In this document: piece after piece, positions 1-11,100 of the stretch
Position numbering within the stretch: position 1 is the stretch's first letter
Layout: every line of letters begins with the position of its first letter
Assembly: GCA_001695595.3 (NCBI GenBank)
Contig: MBPM02000019.1
Span: forward strand, 496,001-560,000
DNA: 64,000 nt
Direction: 5' to 3'
Source of the DNA: Plasmopara viticola
Taxonomy: Eukaryota; Oomycota; Peronosporomycetes; Peronosporales; Peronosporaceae
Notes under the pieces: generated by a model
Seen by the model: the letters and a program-made list of their open reading frames with translations, nothing else
Databases searched by the model: none
What the model was told of the DNA's origin: nothing
Translations under genes and position numbers: made by a program

Positions 1-493
1 CAAAAGCGCGGGAAACTATGCTTAGTACTTAGTTGATCAAGCCCCATCTATAATAATCGCCGTAATTTTTCAACGTACGTTATACGCATGTAAATGCTTT
101 TCATTTGGCTCGCTGCAATTTCTTACTTTACTAGTTAATCCGCTAATTCTCTAAAGATAGCAAGCAAAAGGCGTAAACTATAAATTCCTTGCATTTTACC
201 AAGTGACTCCAACATTACATCCGTCTTGGGAGAATTAGCAGATGACGACTGCAATGCTTCGTTGCGGCTACTGAGAAATGCTCAAGTCACCATGGACCGA
301 TTCAGCGTGTCTGATCTTTTGGACTGCACCCCAAAGTACGCTCTTAGGCTTGTACGGGCCCTAGTTTAAGTGTCAAGCCGATAGTAAGGTTAAATGCATA
401 TTTTAGGCCTGACAGTCGGATAAAGCTGTGTTGTTTGATCGATATCAAAAGAAAGACATGTCAGCGCTCACATATACTGGGCGAGGAATCGAC
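1..493. other. No gene seen
   Basis: AT-rich sequence with no open frame or repeat that I can support. Confidence 0.5.
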
Positions 494-1033
494 TCAGTCT
501 AAGACGAAGCACCTCAACAAACACAGGCACGGGGAGCAATAGTGGATAGCATATCTCCAAACCATTCTATGTAGCTTCAGCAGGTAGATAGACCAACTCC
601 AAAATCCAAGAGTGAATGCAGCTCGCTCTATCTGTAGCGGCGTAGAAACAGACACGCCTCGATAGTGCGCCAGGCGGGCAGGTTTCAAAAAAATTAAAGC
701 AGCACGCAAAGGTTTTTGGCGCAAGTACATAACAATTACTGAAGAAGCGAGGGGCGCCACGAATGAAATTTGAGGAAGCGCAAGTCGTTGCGTCGATAAT
801 GTGATTGCCAAATTCGATGTAGATGTGAAGTCTGATGCCTCGCAGACTAGGCAAAACGATCTGGACGAGCTAGACTTCTCAATCTCATAAGAGCTTGTAG
901 TGGCAGCTGCGGCCACTACCACGATAACTGAAACGTAGGTAATTGCCCACATCATGTCGTCGATCTTCAACTTACTGATCGTTCTTCGAAGATAAAGCAA
1001 GCACTCAGGGCTCTGAAGCTTAAACACTTTCAC
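494..1033 (-). CDS. Doubtful small secreted protein
   Basis: An open frame of 179 codons on the minus strand. I do not recognise the protein. An internal methionine near residue 27 begins a good signal-peptide-like stretch (MMWAITYVSVIVVVAAAATT), followed by a serine-rich segment and a cysteine-containing tail. No RXLR, LxLFLAK or other effector motif is seen. A second open frame overlaps it in another phase (567-854), so a frame change or an intron is possible and the true product is unclear. It stands alone among non-coding sequence. It could equally be a chance frame. Confidence 0.25.
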   Translation of the reverse strand: MKVFKLQSPECLLYLRRTISKLKIDDMMWAITYVSVIVVVAAAATTSSYEIEKSSSSRSFCLVCEASDFTSTSNLAITLSTQRLALPQISFVAPLASSVIVMYLRQKPLRAALIFLKPARLAHYRGVSVSTPLQIERAAFTLGFWSWSIYLLKLHRMVWRYAIHYCSPCLCLLRCFVLD

Positions 1034-2394
1034 TTTTCATATCTCTCTTACTTTACCAGGCTTTTAACAAAGTGTTGCTTAGTCACCAATTGTGTGTGCG
1101 ATCGGTTTCGCAGCCCAAAAAGAGTTGCAACATCAGATCTTGGTGCTTCTCTTTGGCTTTAAAATGTTTTTCGCCTGGAAAATCTGCCATGTGATAAAGA
1201 GACCAAATAATTATATCAACGTCACCTCTGCAGCGCCCAAAAAAGAAATACGACGATAAGAATCAAGAGCAGGTTCATAATCATATTGGCTAAAGGCAAC
1301 TTTAGATCAAACAATGAAGCCGATGTTGAGATTTTTTCTCATGATTTATACTTAGTGGAATGTTGAATTTGTCATGATGCTGCTCGGGTGTCTAAAGATG
1401 TGACAAATTGATAGAGAAACTAATCGCAGCAAGTGTTAAAGCAAATTGGCATGTTTGGACTTGTCTACTTTTCTTGGCAATCGACTTTCGCGGGGACCGA
1501 AATCAGTAATATTCATCGCGCCGACGGCGGTATGAATCGATTGGGTTTGACTTTTGTCGATAAGCCCTTCTATAGACCAGAATAAAATCATTGCGTGAAG
1601 CTGGCCTTTGGAAGTTTGTGCGGCTTTAAGTTGCATCAGCGCAGCCCATCCAAAAATATTCGACACGAATGATCTAGTCAATCACGTTAGACTAGCAGAT
1701 GCTTCTGTGCAATTAGCCGGATGAATTACCAGGGCTCAAGAACGTGCTGGAGCGCGACGAACATTTAGCGTCATCTGCATAAGTTCAGCGCATTGCCGCA
1801 AACATAAGTGCCAACCTCACATAATACGACCTTCGATGAAATAATCAAAAGGCTTTGGAAAGGCGTAAGTGACGATTTGACACACGAAGAACACATCTTT
1901 TACAGAGATTTTGGTGGTAGTTGAATTTTGCACGACTGTGTCTCGACTTATCGGCCGTAAGGTTTCTTGAAAGAAAAGTTAAATCAAACGGAACACAAAA
2001 AGCGCTTTTCCTAAATCGGTTGATGAAATTTGACCCACATGCTTAGCTAACGGCAACCACCGCTTTACAGCTTGTGTCACGCTTCGTCCGTGAAGCTGCT
2101 GAGCAATATTTACAGAAAAAGGATGTGCGCAGAAATACAGACGCGTCGAATTCTTACAGCTCTATCTATGGCTATGCGCCTTTATTTAAATCGCCCCTTC
2201 CATCGTTGTTGTCTGCATTCTGAAGATTCCAGGTCTACCTTTACGCCGTTCATGAACGCAGTCATCTTTACTTGTTCAAGAAGTGGTGACTCAGTATTGT
2301 AGGCATACACTTACTAACACTAGCACTAACAAGCCTAATTTCAAGAAAAGCTCAAAATATAATTTGATTGTAGACTTTGTTTTCGAGACCACAA
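1034..2394. other. No gene seen
   Basis: Only short frames of 81 codons or fewer, none with recognisable domains. Confidence 0.5.
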
Positions 2395-2401
2395 TAAAAA
2401 A

Positions 2402-2476
2402 GGGAAATGATACCGGGCAGGCACTTTTCGCTAACGGGCAGGCACTGATGTTTATATGAATTAAATTGATTGGCAT
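2402..2476 (+). repeat. Left terminal inverted repeat
   Basis: 75 bp arm matching the complement of 2941-3015 at 71 of 75 positions. Confidence 0.85.
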
Positions 2477-2590
2477 TTCTTCTCTGTGATTGGCTGGAGG
2501 GTTATTTTTCAGTCGTGATATCAATTCTCATATGCTACACCAATCTCAGATGCAACTTATCCCGAAACTACTTTCCGACATTAAAACCGC

Positions 2591-2635
2591 GACTTTCCAC
2601 GCAACTTTGACGTATTCTTAGTTGCGTGGAAAGTC
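2591..2635. repeat. Perfect palindrome inside the transposon
   Basis: Arms GACTTTCCACGCAAC (2591-2605) and GTTGCGTGGAAAGTC (2621-2635) are perfect 15 bp complements around a 15 bp loop. The palindrome lies within the 2402-3015 element and could form a hairpin. Confidence 0.85.
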
Positions 2636-2940
2636 ATATCTTTCCCTATATGAAACACGCCTAAGATGTAACCGATGTATATGCGACGAACATGCTCATC
2701 AAGTGATAACACACATTCAAGAACTCGATGACTTGCTCGCAATTGTCGTCTCGCTTAGCGATCGAGCACCTGAAGTAGATCCTCGATGTATTGACACGCA
2801 TTTTCTTTCCAAAAGTAAAGGAAACTATCAACGCCTCGCGCTTTCGGGACGAACTTTTATGATACAATTATCATAGCTAAGCAACCGCTTCATTTTTTGT
2901 AGAATTTTTAATTCTTCTGTAGCCTAGAAATTATGATTAA

Positions 2941-3015
2941 ATGCCAATCAAACTTATTCATATAAACATCAGTGCCTGACCGTTAGCGAAAAGTGCCTGC
3001 CCGGTATCATTTCCC
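2941..3015 (-). repeat. Right terminal inverted repeat
   Basis: 75 bp arm, the complement of 2402-2476 with four mismatches. Confidence 0.85.
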
Positions 3016-4330
3016 TTAAAAAAAGCCGCTCCGCTCACTTTTCGCACATCATTACTAATATCTACTTCTGTGCAATATTTACGTGTTCCGCTTGGCTGGA
3101 TGGAAAGCACCATGCAAAATGAGCTCTGTGGTACCGCAGATCACACTTCAAAAATTCACATATGCAAGGCTGATTTGCACTCCACTTTGGCAACTACAGC
3201 ATTTACCCCGTCAGGGATCGTTATCAAGGCCTCACCAGTGATATACTAATTTTTTAATCTACCGTCAAACATTGCCGGGGCGCTCAATTGCCTTTATGGT
3301 ATTACAAATAACCTCTGTTGCATGCTGCTACCGCCGTGTGAGACTTATGCCCAATTTCTCCATCTACTGAATTCGGTGCACTATACAACGTGTACCCTGA
3401 CTTGCCATTAAACAAAATAAGTGTTGTCCGGATATCGTTGTACTGCTAAGCTTATAACAAGCATAATCAAGTTTGAAATTTTCACTTAATTTGCAAGCAT
3501 CGAATTGCCGTGCGATAATCTGCAGAAACAACGTCAAGCACGAGAACGTATCGAATTTTGACAATGAAATGTTGGTAGCTAATATCGTTTTAATTGATAT
3601 GGTGATCAGTGCTACAATGTATTAAGCTAGGCCTGCTGTGGTACAGCGTTTAATTACAATTTATGACATTGTGAGATTGGCGTGTCGATGGCCTCCTTAG
3701 AAATAAAGGCTTCGCATGGACTGCTCCACCATAGGAAACTTAGTGGCTAGGTTTTAAGAGACGTTCCGCAAATGTTTTAAGATTATAAAAAAAAGATTAA
3801 AAGCTGAGTGATCGTGTTGTGTAAAGTAAGCCGAAGCTTTTTCCTTCCGAATCGCAACTTTAGATGTAAAAGCTAATAAAAATTTATCGCTTGTGCTTAA
3901 AGTATTTTGGAATGTCAAAACTATAATGAAACATTCTTTTTCTATTAAAATTTGCAGCCAGTAAGCAATTAATGCGCTTTTGTTTAATTGTTAGTGTCTT
4001 CGGAGTAGGTGCCCACCAAATCAAAGTCGTATAATACTAATTGAGAGAATTGATTTCTCATTTCGCTATAAATCCTTGATTTGGACCTTCAAGACCGTTT
4101 CATCAAACCAAAATGGTCTTGACTGACCAAGCCTCACTAATCTTGTTTCATAAGGGGAAAATGACTACTATTACGCAGCGGACTCTAACTCTTGTATTTA
4201 CTGATTTAACCAGAAAAAAATTGTACTAAAGCCGCAATGAGGCCACCCTTGCTTTCGGTGAGGCTCGCCCCTTCATAAAATTCCAAGATATTGCGCGACA
4301 CTATGCCATCGATCCAGTATTAAGTGACCG
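3016..4330. other. No gene seen
   Basis: AT-rich intergenic DNA without supportable frames or repeats. Confidence 0.5.
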
Positions 4331-4334
4331 GTAC

Positions 4335-5838
4335 TTGATTGGATCAACACCGCTCGACGCAAAAAAATATTCCTTTGCGTGGTGTACGTCCAATGCAATG
4401 TTATCCTCACTTAAATATTTTCCTAGCGCTCTACTGCGCAAGTTTAATGACTCGGCTTTCCATTTCGTATTCGATAATCTATGGGTATCACTCTCACTCA
4501 AGGCCGTCCCTCTTTCGAAAACGATGTTTATAAAAGGGCAGAACTTCTCAACGAGTACCATCTTGGGCTTGACTTACAACGCGTTTAACCACTATGGCCC
4601 CTGCTCGCAGCCTAAAAAGCAAACAATATGTAAAATGAAAACATGCAAGGCCCGCTCGATTGCCTTAACTACCGTGGCTCTTCAAGAAATTGAACGTCAT
4701 TCTGCACTTGCTGAGTCACACTGTCTCGAAGCTCACCAAGTTTCACTAACCTTATTACCGCACATTAAGAGCGCAACTCTAATTCAAAATTTACTCGAGA
4801 TGTGGCCAATGACGAATTCTTTTCTAAAAAAACGTTTTTTGGGGGGTTAAAACAACAGAGCTTAAACTCTCTATTTCTACGGTCGACGCACCTACAGATT
4901 TTTTGCGGGAACCAGACGTGATTGTTTCGACTCACGGAGAATATTATGGCTCTTTGTTCCATACAATTTTTAACGATTTATATATTCGACCTAGGAAATT
5001 AGTGTTAGTGAGCCCCAGAATATTTTTTATAGCAGCCGCCAAAGCCTTAGCTCTCTTAATCTTCATTAATAGGAGCGTCGATTTCAGCTAGCGGCTTTTA
5101 CTACGCTATCGAACTCACGGCAAGTGGAAAGAACTTTAATTTCTTTTCAAGTGGGCACTGGCGACTCAATTGGAAATACTTTTTAGCTTTGGCATTACCG
5201 CATGACCGAATTATAACGTCGCGCTTCCCTATCTTTATTATACAAGAAAGGTAGACATTTGGTCGCAATGACTACCGTACACTAACTTTATTAAACAACG
5301 ACTCCAAGTGCAATCAAAAGTCTTACCATACCGGCTTATTTAGCCTTATCTGCGCTTTCGGGAGACAAATTGTTTAACTTCGTATCCAACTGTCCGCCAC
5401 GGGTCACTTTATTTATCGAGTCTTCATAATCACTGCACTATTTGTGGTTTACGAACCCCTGCTGGTCTTATTGCAGTTTGGATTGCGAAGGCTTATGACA
5501 GTTTTAGTGGGCAAGCTTTAGACCCTGTATCTTGGCACTGGGGATACGATGAAAGATTCTGTCGCCGGGCTTATCATTCTGCGTGGGCTGTAGGTACAAT
5601 TGCAAGTAACAACTCTCGCCCACAGTTTCTCGATTTGGGACAAGCCTTCACCAAGGCGACCCGCTATCGCCCGGTCTCTTCGTCTTTTTTAAAGAGCCAC
5701 CGCTTTAACAAAAAAAATCGCCAACCACGTGGAGAAAAATCGTGTGTATTCCGCGTTCCGTTTGAAAATAAGCGCCAGAGTGTGAAGCATAGCGGAAGCG
5801 GTCGGTTTGTATTTAAGTACGGGAGACAGAAATTGTAG
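4335..5838 (+). pseudogene. Decayed coding fragments, unidentified
   Basis: Three open stretches lie head to tail on the plus strand in different phases: 4335-4850 (171 codons), about 4850-5091, and about 5420-5838. The last reads through a tryptophan- and alanine-rich segment (for example SWHWGYDERFCRRAYHSAWA) that looks like former protein sequence. Stops and frame changes separate them, and no splice pattern joins them cleanly. I recognise no family. It may be a dead transposon or a dead host gene. Chance frames cannot be excluded. Confidence 0.25.
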
Positions 5839-8119
5839 TCAATTGCAGACAATGAGTCAGAAAAACTGTATAAATAATGAATAGTTCCTATAAGAAATAA
5901 GGCGCCAGTGAAGATCTTTGATAAAATGTAAGAGGACTTGTATCCGTGCGAGTGCGTACTATGTGAGTGCGCGAGAATATTTGCTAGTTGCTGGTAGCAA
6001 ACGTGCCATAGAGAGTTGGTACAACTATAATTGGGTACATGCTTCCAGCCACTCGAGAAAGTAAGCATGTCAATCGGATGGAAAATCGCGTCACGTAAGT
6101 TTGAAATGTCGGGTATCTAACAAAAGAACTGGCAAAACGTGGAGTCTCGTAAGATGTCCTGGTGAGGCATTTACTGCCAAGCTTTCAGCCGAAGTATGTT
6201 ATTTTATAGTGGCCAAGTAAATTAAGTAAAGACCGGATTGGTGTTAACATACTTGGCCGTAATTTTAGTTGTTCGTGTTGAGGTCAAACACCTTTCCAGT
6301 GAGGTGTAGTAGTAGAGCTCTGAAGGGGCATGCAAAAAAGTCCAAGCCAACGCTTCAACTATGAAAAGTGAAAATGCAGGCAGCTTGTGCTGGATTAACG
6401 TATTCAAGGAGAGAAGCGATCCTTGCTCTGCAGTACCAAACAGGCTAAAAATTGAATAACCTTGACTAAGTTTGACTGTTTCAGTAATGTTGTAGAGATC
6501 TAAACCCCCATCAGTAAATGTCACGGAGAGCCACTTGCTAAAAAGTTGGCGTTAGATAGTTAAGTCATATGAATCTGACGATGGGGTGTTGTGTATCAAG
6601 AACTTTCTTGGAAAATCGAATTTCAGTACATTCGAAGGCCATTTGAATTCTCAAGAAATATCATTTTTTCTGTATCTTTGGTTATTTGTCACCAACTTCG
6701 CGGGCTCTCCAACGCCAAGCAACACAGAACTATTGAACTCGGATTAGCAGTTGGATGAGCTTTAAGCTTCGTCGGTACTAGGGTCCCATTATTTTACTCA
6801 GATGCATAGTGTGTTCACCGCTAGTTAACCTCGAGGCCCAATTCTACGTATTATGTCTTGAAATTTAAGTTCCAGAGACAAGGTTTTAACCTTCATGTCT
6901 TATAAATTGCCAGCTGCAGTGCAGAAAGCTTGGAGCCGATATACAATGGTGTCTGTTAGAGATCATTGACAACTTCGGTAATATCGTCAGCAAAGCTATA
7001 AACGCGGTGAGTGCTGCCCCTGATCATGATCGATTTTTATGGCCAACAGTGTAGTAAAAAGGGCCATCTTGACAATACATATAATTCAGAGATGGCTCGA
7101 TTACTCCGTCATCAACTTTCATGTCATATAGCCGTTTACCACTCAAACGAAACTGTAAAATCCTCAAAAAAAATGCGTTTGCTAAGCCAATTGATAGCTC
7201 CGATTGGCTATAGGGAGTAAAGACTTCCTCATGCACGGTACCATTGGAATGTACGATCACAAATTCATATGTGTTCTCGAGTAGACCAGCTGACGTCCGC
7301 ATGCAAAACTTCTCCAAACGTCATCACTACAGTTATCACGTTTGTTTTAACTTAAGACTAGTGCAATCCGCTTTCACTAAAGCTAGTCTCCAAAAATTTA
7401 ATATACAATGAGAGATCAGATGAGTGGACACATTAATTGATCACATGAAATCGGTCCTGGGTTGTTTTTCTATCGTTGCGTCTAAGCACACGCCACAACA
7501 AAAATTGGTACACCATTCCGAGGCAACTTTGTGGATGCGGCAAAGTGCTAGGCGCGAATCCTCGATAAAGTAAATGTGGGCCGTTGATAAAATATCCTCT
7601 ATGTCCCATGTCGCTGAACGATTGCCGATAGACCGTCGCCTCTGTCTCTGCGTCAGAGTCAGAAATTGATCCAAGGGGTCTATTCTGTCGTTATTGATCC
7701 CAAACGATAGTCTGGCAATACAATTTTCCATTGGTTGAATGAGTGAAATGCGGTCGAAGTTGGAATTTGTCAAAATCATTCCTGTCTGTACCTTGTGGTC
7801 GCGAACTAGATTTCATCGGACGAAATGATACAGCTTTGAGGTGTGCCGTAACATGATAAAATGGGGCTAAAGCTTGGCTCGACCCAAACCATATTGTGTA
7901 TGCAGTTCGGCGCCCGAGCTGTCGTTCTTTATTGATAATACAATCCTACTCATCACTGAGTACGGAGATATCTCTTTCTTGCATGAACATCAATGTCGTG
8001 TTGTTGTGTCAAGTGGATCTCCTCGGAGGGAATTAAAAGCGCTGTAAGCTAATTCCATGCCAGCAGCTTCTTGCCAACGGCCATCGCGTCATTAAGATTT
8101 CCAGTTGAATGATGAAGCG
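5839..8119. other. No supportable gene
   Basis: Several minus-strand frames of 97-134 codons occur (5664-6068, 6222-6524, 7024-7317, 7441-7779). They share no phase, have no obvious splice sites linking them and show no known motifs. They might be scraps of one decayed minus-strand gene. Confidence 0.4.
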
Positions 8120-11100
8120 TCATTGGCGCCTTTGAGGCCAAATAAAAGGGCAATTGATCATTTTGAACGCGGCGAGATACGTGGTGTCGACGACGGTCAC
8201 GACTACCACCGCAGCTGTGGCTGCGAGAATGCGGAGACCGTAATGCCGTGCATGCGTCCAATCGCTAGACTGTGATCTGGAAATATCGTGTTCGACACTT
8301 GTCAAATTGATGGCCTACCCTCCTGCGGTTTTGGGGAGGCTCGACAATCATACTTTGAGTCCTCACATTCCTTTACGTTTAGCTGAATAGTCCCGAGTAC
8401 TCGAGATTCCTGTCCCGCAATGGCGACGGAGAACGTAAAGGCGTCGAGACCACGAAATCCAGCATTCGGAACATACTTGACAATCCGGTCTCCAACTACT
8501 CTCAGTAGCTTAAGCGCTTTATCGCCTTCGAGGCCCCGATAGAAGTACGGATCAAGCTTTAAAGCTGCCAAGCATTCTGCACTGCATACCGAAGATGGAA
8601 GACGCAACTGACGCTCGCTCGCATCATGTAATACCGGCACTGCTTCAAATTCTGCGTAGCATAACAAGAATTCTCTAAGTTCACGATTTCGAGTATTCGT
8701 CGGCAAATCAATGTAATTATTTGGAGAGTATCTTCGTAGATACGTATCGGCTTCAATGGAATCCAGCACGCCGTTGCGATCACTATCGAGATGATCGCGT
8801 TCCGTCTCGTGAAGCCCTACTAGTAACCTTCCATGTCGCGGAAGAGCGTGCAATTGAGTCTCAAAATCCATGAAGTACGCCATTGTTTCATTCGCTTGAT
8901 TAGTTATATATAATACCCAGTCTGAGATGCCACCCTCTGAGGTATCCGGTTCTGTAGTATCTGCACTGCTGCCATTTCCTGCCATATCCTTGATCGCTAG
9001 AGTCCACGAACCTTCGCTTGGCATGCCACCAAATATCATTTGAAAAGGCTCTTCCGGGGACCACGTAACGCCACCAGGATGATATGCTGTACGTACGGGA
9101 GTGCCACCTTGGTATTGTGATAAACGATGCGTTTGCTCTGCAAACACTTCCACTTCGACTATCGACAGTACACTTCGTGGCGAGTCTGTCATACAACGCA
9201 CGTATTGTGCTTTGGTACCAGGAGGAGGCACAACTGAGATGACGCTACGATTCGCGTGTCTTTCATCAATGCGGTACGAAAAGATGGCACGGTCGTGGGC
9301 ATCGGAAAATGTCTCGACGGAGTCTAGTTCAGTAAGACGGTCAAAGAGCAATACCCAAAACGGGAACATCGACTCTTTTGCGCTGAATTGGAAGGCGTCC
9401 TCATTGCGGTATACAACGGGATCAGTATCGTCATCAAGTGGTGGCGGTGGAGCGAGCTGAACTATGCCTGAGCCACCACATACATTATTGACACCCACTG
9501 TAAGTGCTAATTTGTCCGTTTGCAAAGAATCCAAGAACGTTATGTGCCACGTGAACGCTCCATTACGAGACTGTACAGCATCTCGGGGCTCGCGCGTGAT
9601 ATAGAGACGAGGCACGACTTTCCCGAGGGCTAGTAGCTTGGCCTGCATTGACTCACCGTGTCCGACCCCCAATGCTGTGACGGAAGCTTTCTCATCTGCA
9701 ATCATTGCTACCGCGTTGTAACTTATGAGCTCCGTTTCGAGCTCTTGGCTTTTAAATGTAGAAAAACGTAATGTGAAGCTGCCTGTCACGGCAGAGATAC
9801 CATCGCTTGAGTCGACGTGTAAATTTAACGCGAGAGCGAAGACGCTGGCTCTGCCCTGATCCACCCAGATCCGTACAGTCCCTACCGTGACGCTGTCTAG
9901 AAAGCTCAATTCCCACCACGCAGAGGCGTTCCCTTCATTCACGGGCAAAGTTCGAGCCACCGTTTGTGGTGCTGTCCCCACACCTCTGATAATTCCGTCA
10001 ATGGCATTCATCGGGCCACATGAACCGCTTATAGAGCTCTGCACCGCCGTTGCACCGCCATCAAGCGCCAAGTTTTTCATACCATACCTGTCGCTAAAGG
10101 TGTAGTCCCATCCCACACCGCTCGTTGGATCGCGAGCTTCCGACGCAAGGCGCGCTCGGTTGACGACACCAATCGGTACATTCGGTACGCCAAATGCATC
10201 GCGTGGTGCACAGCACGTGTCAAAGATGGCACCCTTCCGATTTCCATGAAAGATGCTTGCCCGAAGATCTTGAGCTCTTGAATGATACAAACCTCGAAGC
10301 TCGACTCGCAAGTCGCGTACTAGTTGAAACTTTGATGCCAAGCCAGAGGTTTTGGTACGAATCAGCTCGATATCCATTAAATCACTCGGTATGAGGTCGA
10401 GAGCAGCGTCCAACATTGAAAATTGGGCCATTCGAGTGATTCGGCCTCCATTCAGCTCAATCGTAGTGCGCGCGTCGTACGAGAAATCCTCGAGTGAAAT
10501 GTCGTTCCTTTCGATCACGTAGAGAAATACCGTCTGCGTTTTGGAACTTCGCGCTGCATCATACGTTGCAATCGATGAAGAATTCTCAATGGAAAGTGAC
10601 GGGATTCCTCCAGTCGTTGTGACTTGCACTGGTGTTGTCCATTCAACGACCACGTCGATACTGTCACCCGTAACGTATGAACCTGGTCGTTTATTAGTAA
10701 AAATGTGAGCTACTTGAGGACGATCAGTGTTGATTTTGAGTGCGTGCGAATAGCTGAGACTTTGGTACAATTCACTCTCAGCGTCAAGAGCCTTTTGATC
10801 GGTGGCAGGAGAGCCGCGGAAGCAGCCGAGCAAATACGGTGCTTGGAAAGTCACGTGGTATCGGTACGTACCGTCTTCGCCAATGCGACCATTGCACGCG
10901 TCTAAAGCATCGGGTATCTGACCGTTTTCATCATAAGGTCCGTAAAGCGGATATCCGTCGAATGCAAAGCCGATCACACGTGACGGCTTTCCAGCCTCAT
11001 CACCAAGTTCATGGAGCAAACAGTCTGGAGACGCGTAGTACCGGTAGTCGCCTCCGGCATCCACTAGCCCGTTGCACTTGTCGAGCAGCTCATACGCCGA

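Larger units (their letters stand above)
2402..3015. mobile_element. Non-autonomous DNA transposon with long terminal inverted repeats
   Basis: The two ends are 75 bp inverted repeats, 2402-2476 and 2941-3015, differing at only four positions. Each begins GGGAAATGATACCGG. Inside each end a 10 bp word, GGGCAGGCAC, occurs twice in tandem-like spacing (one right-end copy carries a substitution). An A-rich direct repeat (TAAAAAA) flanks both sides, at 2395-2401 and at about 3017-3023, and may be the target-site duplication. The interior of about 460 bp has no transposase. Long inverted ends with sub-terminal repeats resemble Mutator-like (MULE) or similar MITE-class elements, but the superfamily is inference. 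Confidence 0.8.
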
